Assembly: GCF_042683165.1 (NCBI RefSeq)
Contig: NZ_JBHUIZ010000003.1
Span: 1-64,000, forward strand
Reading direction: 5' to 3'
DNA length: 64,000 nt
Source: Tigheibacillus halophilus
GTDB lineage: Bacteria > Bacillota > Bacilli > Bacillales > Amphibacillaceae
In this document: piece after piece, positions 1 through 7,279 of the stretch
Layout of the letters: the number at the start of each line of letters is the position of its first letter
Position numbering within the stretch: the first letter of the stretch is position 1
The notes under the pieces: generated by a model
What the model was told of the DNA's origin: nothing
Seen by the model: only the letters and a program-made list of their open reading frames with translations
Databases searched by the model: none
Made by a program: the position numbers and the translations under genes

Positions 1-27
1 GATACTAATGGATCGAGGACTTAACTA
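1..27 (+). rRNA. 3' end of a 23S rRNA gene (partial)
   Basis: The first bases (GATACTAAT then GATCGAGGACTTAA) match the conserved 3' terminus of Bacillales 23S rRNA as I remember it. The following T-rich stretch resembles the spacer that normally follows 23S. No 5S rRNA sequence is present between here and the first tRNA. The exact 3' end is uncertain by a few bases, and this could also be a contig edge inside a repeated rRNA operon. Confidence 0.65.
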
Positions 28-86
28 TAGTTTGCATGTCGGTTATCTCTTATTTAGTTTTCAGGGTACAAAGTTTAAATTTACAC

Positions 87-114
87 TTGATTTTTTATCA
101 AAAACGATTATAAT
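87..114 (+). promoter_or_regulatory. Sigma-A promoter of the tRNA operon
   Basis: A -35 box TTGATT (87-92) and a perfect -10 box TATAAT (109-114) are separated by 16 bp, about 50 bp upstream of the first tRNA. This gives the tRNA cluster its own promoter in addition to possible read-through from the rRNA operon. Confidence 0.7.
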
Positions 115-166
115 ATATATTGTTGCGTTAAAAGATCACTTGGTTGAAACTAAATATTCATTCCAT

Positions 167-241
167 TCCACAGTAGCTCAGTGGTAGAGCAATCGGCTGT
201 TAACCGATCGGTCGTAGGTTCGAATCCTACCTGTGGAGCCA
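167..241 (+). tRNA. tRNA-Asn (GTT)
   Basis: Full cloverleaf: acceptor TCCACAG pairs with CTGTGGA, the anticodon loop carries GTT, the T-arm GGTTCGAATCC is present and the 3' CCA is encoded (239-241). First gene of the tRNA operon. Confidence 0.97.
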
Positions 242-242
242 T

Positions 243-334
243 GGAGAGCTGTCCGAGTGGTCGAAGGAGCACGATTGGAAATCGTGTAGGCTGCGACAGC
301 GGTCTCGAGGGTTCGAATCCCTCGCTCTCCGCCA
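243..334 (+). tRNA. tRNA-Ser (GGA)
   Basis: Acceptor GGAGAGC pairs with GCTCTCC, the anticodon is GGA, a long class II variable arm typical of tRNA-Ser is present, and CCA is encoded. It lies one base after tRNA-Asn. Confidence 0.97.
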
Positions 335-348
335 TTCATATTCAGAAT

Positions 349-423
349 GGCCCGTTGGTCAAGCGGTTAAGACACCGCCCTTTCACGGCGGTAACACGGG
401 TTCGAATCCCGTACGGGTCACCA
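349..423 (+). tRNA. tRNA-Glu (TTC)
   Basis: Acceptor GGCCCGT pairs with ACGGGTC (wobble at one pair), anticodon TTC in the loop CTTTCAC, CCA encoded. Confidence 0.97.
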
Positions 424-455
424 ATTTCTATTTAAAATATTAACTACTCAGTGCT

Positions 456-531
456 GGAGGATTAGCTCAGCTGGGAGAGCACCTGCCTTACAAGCAGGGG
501 GTCGCAGGTTCGAGCCCTGCATCCTCCACCA
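456..531 (+). tRNA. tRNA-Val (TAC)
   Basis: Acceptor GGAGGAT pairs with ATCCTCC, anticodon TAC in the loop TTACAA, CCA encoded. Confidence 0.97.
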
Positions 532-555
532 TAAACAATTTTATTTTAATATTAT

Positions 556-632
<77 letters not shown>

Positions 633-673
633 AAAAATCAATAGTATACATATATGTAATAGATTTATAAAAT

Positions 674-750
674 GGTCCGGTAGTTCAGTTGGTTAGAATG
701 CCTGCCTGTCACGCAGGAGGTCGCGGGTTCGAGTCCCGTCCGGACCGCCA
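674..750 (+). tRNA. tRNA-Asp (GTC)
   Basis: Acceptor GGTCCGG pairs with CCGGACC, anticodon GTC, CCA encoded. Confidence 0.97.
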
Positions 751-771
751 TCAATCATTTGCATATTTCCT

Positions 772-847
772 GGCTCGGTAGCTCAGTCGGTAGAGCAAAG
801 GACTGAAAATCCTTGTGTCGGCGGTTCGATTCCGTCCCGAGCCACCA
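772..847 (+). tRNA. tRNA-Phe (GAA)
   Basis: Acceptor GGCTCGG pairs with CCGAGCC, anticodon GAA, CCA encoded. Confidence 0.97.
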
Positions 848-865
848 TTTAAGGAATTCTCTCAT

Positions 866-950
866 GGAGGGGTAGCGAAGTGGCTAAACGCGGCGGACTG
901 TAAATCCGCTCCCTCAGGGTTCGGCAGTTCGAATCTGCCCCCCTCCACCA
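866..950 (+). tRNA. tRNA-Tyr (GTA)
   Basis: Acceptor GGAGGGG pairs with CCCCTCC, anticodon GTA, long class II variable arm as expected for bacterial tRNA-Tyr, CCA encoded. Confidence 0.97.
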
Positions 951-967
951 TTAAATGTTCTTTAAAT

Positions 968-1038
968 AGGGGTATAGTTTAATGGTAAAACGAAGGTCTC
1001 CAAAACCTTTGATGTGGGTTCGATTCCTACTACCCCTG
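968..1038 (+). tRNA. tRNA-Trp (CCA)
   Basis: Acceptor AGGGGTA pairs with TACCCCT, anticodon CCA, discriminator G. The genomic sequence after the discriminator is TCA, so the 3' CCA end is not encoded and must be added by CCA-adding enzyme, unlike most members of this cluster. Confidence 0.95.
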
Positions 1039-1048
1039 TCAGTTTTAT

Positions 1049-1125
1049 GGCGGCCGTGGCGAAGGGGTTAACGCACCGGATTGTGGCTCCGGCATTCGTG
1101 GGTTCGATTCCCACCGGTCGCCCCA
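1049..1125 (+). tRNA. tRNA-His (GTG)
   Basis: Acceptor GCGGCCG pairs with CGGTCGC, with the His-specific extra G-1 (1049) opposite C73. Anticodon GTG, CCA encoded. Confidence 0.96.
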
Positions 1126-1129
1126 TTAT

Positions 1130-1204
1130 TGGGCTATAGCCAAGCGGTAAGGCAACGGGTTTTGGTCCCGTCATTCCCAGGTTCGAATCCTGGTAGCCCA
1201 GCCA
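1130..1204 (+). tRNA. tRNA-Gln (TTG)
   Basis: Acceptor TGGGCTA pairs with TAGCCCA, anticodon TTG, CCA encoded. Confidence 0.97.
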
Positions 1205-1208
1205 TTTC

Positions 1209-1283
1209 GCGGAAGTAGTTCAGTGGTAGAACACCACCTTGCCAAGGTGGGGGTCGCGGGTTCGAATCCCGTCTTCCGCTCCA
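1209..1283 (+). tRNA. tRNA-Gly (GCC)
   Basis: Acceptor GCGGAAG pairs with CTTCCGC, anticodon GCC, CCA encoded. Confidence 0.97.
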
Positions 1284-1300
1284 ATCTCAAAATGGCGGCT

Positions 1301-1374
<74 letters not shown>

Positions 1375-1386
1375 AGAAAATTATTT

Positions 1387-1471
1387 GCCGGTGTGGCGGA
1401 ATTGGCAGACGCGCGGGACTCAAAATCCCGTGTCCGTTAAGGACGTGTCGGTTCGACCCCGACCACCGGTA
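1387..1471 (+). tRNA. tRNA-Leu (CAA), copy 1
   Basis: Acceptor GCCGGTG pairs with CACCGGT, anticodon CAA between the stems CGGGA and TCCCG, long variable arm. No CCA is encoded. Last gene of the operon. A copy differing at one base (A1439 here, G2595 there, in the variable arm) lies at 2543-2627. Confidence 0.96.
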
Positions 1472-1492
1472 TCTACTTATTCTAAAACATTT

Positions 1493-1518
1493 AGACAGGA
1501 CATAGCCTGTCTTTTTTG
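1493..1518 (+). terminator. Intrinsic terminator of the tRNA operon
   Basis: Stem AGACAGG/CCTGTCT (7 bp) with a 6-nt loop, followed by a T run. It sits 21 nt after the last tRNA. Confidence 0.85.
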
Positions 1519-1726
1519 TTATTGAATAATATGGATAAGTAGACGTATGTTGCCCTGGTAATTCCCTTAGTTTTTCCTCCCTCTCAACTTTAAACCAACT
1601 ATCGTAGATTAGCATCCCATGTCATTTTCTTATACCTTTCAAGATAATCAATGCGCTTGTTACGTATTGTTTTTATTTTCTTGGTTAGGGGTAATACTAA
1701 TTTGAAGCGGAAAGTAGGTGAAATAT

Positions 1727-1849
1727 ATGATCCGTCAATGGAACTTTATTATTAACAATAAATTAATCACTGTGCATGCTAAAAATTTAAAAGGTGCCCA
1801 GAAAAAAGCTCAGCAAATATATAATGATTTACAAAAAGAAGCTGTCTAA
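1727..1849 (+). CDS. 40-aa small protein of unknown function, paralogue 1
   Basis: ATG start with an AGGTG ribosome binding site 6 nt upstream (1716-1720). The product is 40 residues, basic (10 Lys/Arg), beginning MIRQWNFIINNKLITV and ending LQKEAV. Its own terminator follows directly. A paralogue of identical length at 2218-2340 shares about 70% of residues, with many synonymous differences, which argues for selection on the protein. There is no signal peptide or membrane segment. I do not recognise the family. The pair sits between two copies of tRNA-Leu(CAA). Confidence 0.65.
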   Translation: MIRQWNFIINNKLITVHAKNLKGAQKKAQQIYNDLQKEAV

Positions 1850-1850
1850 T

Positions 1851-1884
1851 AAAAGTACTGGCTGTTTGAAAGCCAGTGCTTTTA
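1851..1884 (+). terminator. Terminator of small ORF 1
   Basis: Stem ACTGGCT/AGCCAGT flanked by AAAAG and CTTTT, immediately after the stop codon of the first 40-aa ORF. Confidence 0.75.
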
Positions 1885-2217
1885 TTGTAGATGGAAATTA
1901 ATGGTCTTTCTATATACCATCGTCAGACAGGTTAATTGCTTGTCTATTTTTGTTTATATAAATAATGGATCGTAGCACTCTTGAAGGTATTCATATTAGC
2001 AGCAATATTTTTACCCCGCTACAGCTTATCGCAGAGGCAGGTCAGGTAAAAGAGGGATGCAATGGGAAGTATTGCTTTCAAAATACACTACGTGTGGCCG
2101 TCTAAAGGGCCGGGAAGAATGGAGAAGAAATTGGTGTTCTTTCAAGTTTTTTGGCTATGGGTTTACTCTTCCAGATAAAAGGAAATATAAGAAGAGATTA
2201 AGAAAGAAGGTGAAACA
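1885..2217. other. Spacer between the paired small ORFs
   Basis: No convincing coding region. A second terminator-like hairpin (AGACAGG/CTTGTCT with an ATTTTT tail, 1925-1951) resembles the one ending the tRNA operon and may be a duplicated or decayed copy. The rest shows no recognisable element. Confidence 0.4.
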
Positions 2218-2340
2218 TTGATACGTCAGTGGAATTTTATAATCAATAATAAATTGATAACTGTACAGGCGAAAAATCTGAAGCATGCTAAAAGAAAAGC
2301 ATGTCAGATATATGATGAATTGCAAAAAGAAGCTGTTTAA
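2218..2340 (+). CDS. 40-aa small protein of unknown function, paralogue 2
   Basis: TTG start with an AAGAAGGTG ribosome binding site a few bases upstream. The 40 residues align end to end with the ORF at 1727-1849 (IRQWNFIINNKLIT and LQKEAV shared; HA replaced by QA, GAQKKA by HAKRKA). It has its own terminator. Such conservation with a non-ATG start and silent changes supports a real small gene. The function is unknown. Confidence 0.62.
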   Translation: MIRQWNFIINNKLITVQAKNLKHAKRKACQIYDELQKEAV

Positions 2341-2377
2341 CAAAGCACTGGCTGACGTAAGGCCTGTGCTTTTGTTA
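2341..2377 (+). terminator. Terminator of small ORF 2
   Basis: Imperfect hairpin AGCACTGGC / GGCCTGTGCT followed by TTTTGTTATTT, directly after the stop codon. It is related in sequence to the terminator of the first paralogue. Confidence 0.7.
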
Positions 2378-2542
2378 TTTGTATGAAGGAAAGGAAGATT
2401 ATACATACATCATCTGTTGTCCAGTGTGTGACCGATATCTGAGCTCCTCCTATGTAACAAGAATTATTTATATTTATGACTTGACGTAGATAGGAGATAG
2501 TAGGATAATAATTACTGGTTTTAAAAACATTTCTTTCACCTT

Positions 2543-2627
2543 GCCGGTGTGGCGGAATTGGCAGACGCGCGGGACTCAAAATCCCGTGTCCGTTGAGGAC
2601 GTGTCGGTTCGACCCCGACCACCGGTA
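2543..2627 (+). tRNA. tRNA-Leu (CAA), copy 2
   Basis: Identical to the copy at 1387-1471 except G instead of A in the variable arm. CCA is not encoded. It stands alone outside the main operon. The following 250 bases hold only a weak hairpin and T run near 2655-2690. Confidence 0.95.
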
Positions 2628-2880
2628 CTAATAATGAGGTTACCCCCTTACGACAAGGCTTTCATCGTTTCTGCTGAAGGTCTTTTTTGTTACTTTTATT
2701 GCAAATTCAGAATTGCTGGAGCTAGCTGATTCTCCATTTAAAAATTATTCATTGGCTCCCATATTAATATTTGCCATTGCTTTGATCGTCATAGTACTCT
2801 CTATTTGATTCCTTCTCTTATTTAGCCGTATGATGGATACAGTGATGATCATACATATGAGGTATAAGGAGTGGCACAGA

Positions 2881-4182
2881 TTGAAGCTTATCTTTTCTTC
2901 CCTGCAATGGGCATTATTTATATTGATGAGCAGCGTGGTAATCCCTGTTGCTATTGCTTCCGACTATGGACTTCATTCGTTTGATACGATTGAATTTGTC
3001 CAACGGTCGTTATTTGTACTGGGATTAGCAGGACTTTTACAGACATTTTTGGGACACCATCTACCTATTCAGGAAGGTCCGGCTGGTCTGTGGTGGGGTG
3101 TCTTTTCCCTTTACGCGGGATTAGGTGCCATTTTGTTTGGTTCCCATATCGAAACATTGCGGGTCTTGCAATATGCCTTTTTGTTAAGTGGAGTTATCTT
3201 TATTCTCTTAAGCGTATTTGGTTTGGTTGAAAAAATAGCAAAACTGTTTACCCCTGCTGTTACAGGTATATATCTGATACTCATGGTCATTCAGTTAAGC
3301 GGTTCATTTGTTCAAGGGATGTTTGGACTCGAAGGGCCGGATGATATGATACATACCAACGTGCTTTTGCTATCATTCATCATTATTATCACATCTTATG
3401 GGTTTAGGAAAATCCCGAAAATCGGTCATTATACCGTGTTATTTAGTATTTCTTTTGGATGGGTGTTATTTTACATATTTGGCTTATCCCAACAGGTTAC
3501 CAAAGTCGATACATTCATTAACCTGCCAAAAATCTTCGCATTTGGTTTGCCGCGATTAGAGCCTAGTATAATCATTATGGTTATCTTTATCACTTTGTTG
3601 TTGCTTGCCAATATGCTTGCTACCGTCAGGGTGGTCCAGCAGGTGTTAAAACGCCATGAGGTCGCCTGTGAAACAAACAGATGGAAACAAACCGGCATTG
3701 TTTCCGGAGTGAATCAATTGTTGGCTGGTTTTTTCTCGGCAATTGGCGCTGTCCCTGTATCCGGTTCGGCAGGGTTTATTGCTACGACCAAAATAACCAG
3801 TAAGCTGCCCTTTATCATTGGATCCTTTATCATTATTTTTATCAGTCTGTTTCCGCCCTTTACTGCGTTTGTTGCGGCCATACCCAAGGCTGTCGGTTAT
3901 GCAGCAATATTTCCGATTTTTGCCAGTATCATCGGCTTGGCCCTGCAGGAATTTGAGGCTGCAGAAAATAAGCGTATTCTATTTCACGTTGCCGGTATAT
4001 CGCTATTTGCTGGTATTGGTACCATGTTTATTCCTTCAGACGCATTTTCTGACATGCCACCAACGCTTGCATCGATACTAAGTAATGGACTGGTATTTGG
4101 CGCCATTGTTGCTGTGGTTACAGAGACCATTTTAATGAAAAGGGGAAAGGAATTTAAAGAAAAAAACACTTCATCTCTTTGA
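2881..4182 (+). CDS. NCS2-family nucleobase (purine/pyrimidine) permease
   Basis: An integral membrane protein of 433 residues with about 12-14 hydrophobic segments. The QWALFILMSSVVIPVAIA start and the QEGPAGLWWG and SGSAGFIATT segments resemble the YwdJ-type branch of the NCS2 (xanthine/uracil permease) family, proton symporters for nucleobases. I prefer the TTG start at 2881, because AAGGAG lies 9 nt upstream (2866-2871). In-frame ATGs at 2830, 2833 and 2857 lack a good ribosome binding site and would only add a hydrophilic tail. The gene stands alone between tRNA-Leu and a DUF4317 gene. Substrate cannot be read from sequence. The pyrimidine catabolic cluster further on has its own NCS1 permease. 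Confidence 0.85.
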   Translation: MKLIFSSLQWALFILMSSVVIPVAIASDYGLHSFDTIEFVQRSLFVLGLAGLLQTFLGHHLPIQEGPAGLWWGVFSLYAGLGAILFGSHIETLRVLQYAFLLSGVIFILLSVFGLVEKIAKLFTPAVTGIYLILMVIQLSGSFVQGMFGLEGPDDMIHTNVLLLSFIIIITSYGFRKIPKIGHYTVLFSISFGWVLFYIFGLSQQVTKVDTFINLPKIFAFGLPRLEPSIIIMVIFITLLLLANMLATVRVVQQVLKRHEVACETNRWKQTGIVSGVNQLLAGFFSAIGAVPVSGSAGFIATTKITSKLPFIIGSFIIIFISLFPPFTAFVAAIPKAVGYAAIFPIFASIIGLALQEFEAAENKRILFHVAGISLFAGIGTMFIPSDAFSDMPPTLASILSNGLVFGAIVAVVTETILMKRGKEFKEKNTSSL

Positions 4183-4312
4183 GATATAAGTTTCACTGTA
4201 TGATAAAATAAAAGGATAAACGGGTGGCAGGACAATCAATAGAGTGCAAGATTTACCTTTCAAAATTTAGCCCTAGCTTTCCAGACTAACACCGACTAAG
4301 GATGGGACACTT

Positions 4313-5500
4313 ATGAATAAAAAAGACATAGCAAATATTCGCAAACAATTCAAACCAGATAATGATTTATTGAAAATCACTGATATTTTTAATGTGTATA
4401 TTCTAAAGGAATCAAGTGAGATTTATCATGCGCAAAACCAACCATTTGAGATGTTGGAACAGGAGCAGCAAGAGCTATTCATGAATAACTTCAAAAAGGT
4501 ACTTACTGGACAGGTGGATCAAAGGTTGTTTGAATTGAAATTTCAGCGTGACATAGAACGCAGCAGCCAGCTTATTCTTCACCAAGGTCTGCTGAGCAGC
4601 GATACGCAGGAATGGAACGAGCAAATGCTTCTTATTGTAGAAAAAATGCTGCAGGAAAAAGAATACGAAATGGATATCGTGGTGACTTTTATTCGCGGCG
4701 AGTATCTGAAGCCAATGAAACCGCGTAATGATGAGGCGGAGGAGAGCGAGCGGGATGCCGTTTATTCCCATTCATTTATTCTTTGCAGTATCAATAAAAC
4801 GCAGGATCCCAAAAAAGAATTGCTTTTCGACTATGTGGAGAAGGAGTTCAAATATAATATTGTCGTTGATCCGATTATCAACCTCAATGCACCATTAAAA
4901 GGTTTTTTATTTCCTTGTTTCACAGATAACGCAGCAGATGTCAATCATATTTTGTATTCAGCAGGGAAAGAGAAAGAGCTGGATTTCGAGTTCATTGAAA
5001 ATGTTTTGAATGCACAAGATGTGATTACAGCGGAAGAGGATAAATTCGTTTTTGAAGAAGTTGTCAAAGATGTAACTGGTAACCAGCTAAATACATCCAC
5101 GCTTGCCAATGTATATGAGGAGATCAACCGGGTTATTGAAGAAAACGAGGACGAAGAAGAGCCGCCAAAACTGGGTCACAAAGAAGTGGAACGTGTTTTA
5201 AAGATGAGTGGTTTGGAAGAAGTAAACCCTGAAAAGGTAGAAGCGGCTTTCCATAAAGTTACAGATGATGGAAAATATGAATTGAAGGCAAACAATATTA
5301 TGCCAAAATACAATTCTAAATCTATCAAAATTGACACGAAGGTAGCGAAGATTTCCGTCAGCCCGGAAGATTTAAGGTATGTTAAACAAGTCAATTATGG
5401 CGGCAAACGCTGTATATTGATCGAGGTGGAAGAAGATACGGTGATAGAGGGCTTTACAATGATTCCCGAGTCTTTAACTAGTGAGCGGACCACTAGCTGA
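4313..5500 (+). CDS. DUF4317 family protein
   Basis: A soluble, acidic protein of 395 residues with no signal peptide or membrane segment, opening MNKKDIANIRKQFKPDND. That opening and the length match the DUF4317 family, which is widespread in Firmicutes and of unknown function. Central parts are rich in Asp and Glu (ENEDEEEPP near residue 280). AAGGATG precedes the ATG. A strong hairpin follows at 5594-5630, so it is probably monocistronic. Confidence 0.85.
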   Translation: MNKKDIANIRKQFKPDNDLLKITDIFNVYILKESSEIYHAQNQPFEMLEQEQQELFMNNFKKVLTGQVDQRLFELKFQRDIERSSQLILHQGLLSSDTQEWNEQMLLIVEKMLQEKEYEMDIVVTFIRGEYLKPMKPRNDEAEESERDAVYSHSFILCSINKTQDPKKELLFDYVEKEFKYNIVVDPIINLNAPLKGFLFPCFTDNAADVNHILYSAGKEKELDFEFIENVLNAQDVITAEEDKFVFEEVVKDVTGNQLNTSTLANVYEEINRVIEENEDEEEPPKLGHKEVERVLKMSGLEEVNPEKVEAAFHKVTDDGKYELKANNIMPKYNSKSIKIDTKVAKISVSPEDLRYVKQVNYGGKRCILIEVEEDTVIEGFTMIPESLTSERTTS

Positions 5501-5593
5501 TAGGAGAACGGAATTTGATTGTTTTTTCTTCCTCTTTTTCGTCGCCTTTTTGGTGAAAGTAAGAAGAAAATGGATATCGTTTTCCAATTAAAT

Positions 5594-5630
5594 CAGAACC
5601 CCCGGTAAATGGGGTTTACCGGGGGTTCTG
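5594..5630 (+). terminator. Strong hairpin / terminator after the DUF4317 gene
   Basis: A perfect 16-bp stem (CAGAACCCCCGGTAAA and its complement) with a 5-nt loop. The T tail is weak (TTGTAT), so termination efficiency is uncertain. Confidence 0.65.
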
Positions 5631-5724
5631 TTGTATACATAACCTATCTGAAGGTTGGCATTCGCAGCATCAATTATTAATCGGTATAATGGTTACATAG
5701 CAACCGCAAGAAGGAGTGGATATT

Positions 5725-7134
5725 ATGGGCAAGATCAACTGGATGGAAGAAGTATCAAAAAGAAAAGATGCTTTCATCAAGGATTTACAAGGTCTTTTAC
5801 AAATCAAGAGTGTCTTGGATGAAGAACATGCGACAGCAGATGCCCCGCTTGGACAAGGTGTGAAAGACGCTTTGCAATATATGCTTGATCTTGGTGAGAA
5901 AGACGGCTTTGAATCCAAGAATGTCGGAAATTTGGCCGGACATCTTGAAATGGGGGAAGGGAAAGAATTACTTGGGATTTTAGGACATGTCGATGTCGTT
6001 CCAGAAGGGGATGGATGGAGCGTTGATCCCTACAGTGCGACCATCAAGGATGGTAAAATTTACGCACGTGGTTCGAGTGATGATAAAGGACCAACAATCG
6101 CTGCTTATTACGGCATGAAAATTGTGAAAGAACTTGGGGTCCCGCTTGCTAAAAGAATTCGTCTGATCATCGGTACAGATGAAGAAAGTGACTGGCGTTG
6201 TGTAGAACACTATTTTGCCAATGAGGAAATGCCGGATACGGGGTTTGTCCCGGATGCTGACTTTCCGATTATCTATGCAGAAAAAGGGATATGTGATTTC
6301 GACATGGTGCTGGAGCCGGCTACTGCAGAAGGAACAGCTGATGTGGAATTGTTATCATTTCAATCGGGCCGACGATACAATATGGTACCGGATTTTGCCA
6401 AGGTACGTATAAAAGCTGCTAACACGGGTAACTTGATTCAAGGTTATCAAGGATTTCTGCATCATTCAAATATGGAGGGCGATGCTTCCATTGCGGATGG
6501 GGAACTGATATTGACATTAGCTGGTGTGAGTGCGCACGGTGCCGAACCGAATGATGGGAAAAATGCTGGTGTTTTAATGGCACAATTCCTAAAAGACGTT
6601 GATCTGGATGTGGCTGGAAAGCAATTTGTAGATATCATTGCGCAATTTTATCAGCAAACACGCGGCGAAGTATTTGACATTGCCTATAAAGACGAATCTG
6701 GTGATTTGACCATCAATGTTGGGGTGATGAGCTATAGCAGTGAGAAAGGCGGCCGCATCGGGATGAATATGCGTTATCCGGTAACATTCGATAAGAACAG
6801 AGGGGAGGAAAAAATAAAAGAGGTTTTAGCTGCTAAACAATTGCTGCTGGAAAATTTCTCGGATTCCACCCCGACTTTTGTGAAAAAGGATGATCCGCTC
6901 ATTCAAACGCTGCAAAAAGTCTATGAAGAACAAACCGGAGAAAAGGCTGAGCTGCTGGCAATCGGCGGTGGGACGTATGCCCGTGCATTGGACCATGCTG
7001 TTGCATTTGGCGCACTCTTCCCTGGAAGCGAAGATGTAATGCATCAGAAAGATGAATACGCTCCTGTCGAAGATCTATTGAAAGCAACCGCAATTTACGC
7101 TCAGACTATTTATGAATTAGCAAAGGCAGACTGA
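5725..7134 (+). CDS. pepV: Dipeptidase PepV (M20 family)
   Basis: A 469-residue cytoplasmic zinc metallopeptidase that releases amino acids from dipeptides. M20A motifs are in order: GHVDVVP with His88 and Asp90, ARGSSDDKGP with the bridging Asp near 119-120, and GTDEESDW with catalytic and metal Glu near 153-154. The lid-domain region with SAHGAEPNDGKNAG and the C-terminal DVMHQKDEYAP metal His also fit. Length matches the usual 465-470. ATG at 5725 is chosen because AAGGAG (5711-5716) lies 8 nt upstream; the GTG at 5716 overlaps that site. PepF follows about 145 bp downstream, so peptide turnover genes sit side by side. Confidence 0.93.
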   Translation: MGKINWMEEVSKRKDAFIKDLQGLLQIKSVLDEEHATADAPLGQGVKDALQYMLDLGEKDGFESKNVGNLAGHLEMGEGKELLGILGHVDVVPEGDGWSVDPYSATIKDGKIYARGSSDDKGPTIAAYYGMKIVKELGVPLAKRIRLIIGTDEESDWRCVEHYFANEEMPDTGFVPDADFPIIYAEKGICDFDMVLEPATAEGTADVELLSFQSGRRYNMVPDFAKVRIKAANTGNLIQGYQGFLHHSNMEGDASIADGELILTLAGVSAHGAEPNDGKNAGVLMAQFLKDVDLDVAGKQFVDIIAQFYQQTRGEVFDIAYKDESGDLTINVGVMSYSSEKGGRIGMNMRYPVTFDKNRGEEKIKEVLAAKQLLLENFSDSTPTFVKKDDPLIQTLQKVYEEQTGEKAELLAIGGGTYARALDHAVAFGALFPGSEDVMHQKDEYAPVEDLLKATAIYAQTIYELAKAD

Positions 7135-7140
7135 TGTAAG

Positions 7141-7175
7141 CCGCTGTCTGTACGGAAACATAAAGCAGACAGCGG
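7141..7175 (+). terminator. Hairpin after pepV
   Basis: A perfect 10-bp stem CCGCTGTCTG/CAGACAGCGG with a 15-nt loop just after the stop codon. There is no clear T run, so it may act as an mRNA 3'-end stabiliser rather than an efficient terminator. Confidence 0.5.
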
Positions 7176-7279
7176 ACTAAGTATAGAATACGCTTCATCC
7201 ATAAATGGAGGAAAGCTTACGATTTTTCAAATCCATATAAAACGGTTACAATAAAAAGAAAAGAGGGGGAGTTGCAAGA

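Noticed and set aside
28..166. 5S rRNA gene between 23S and the tRNAs
   Set aside because: None of the conserved 5S segments can be found; the stretch holds a promoter and AT-rich spacer only.
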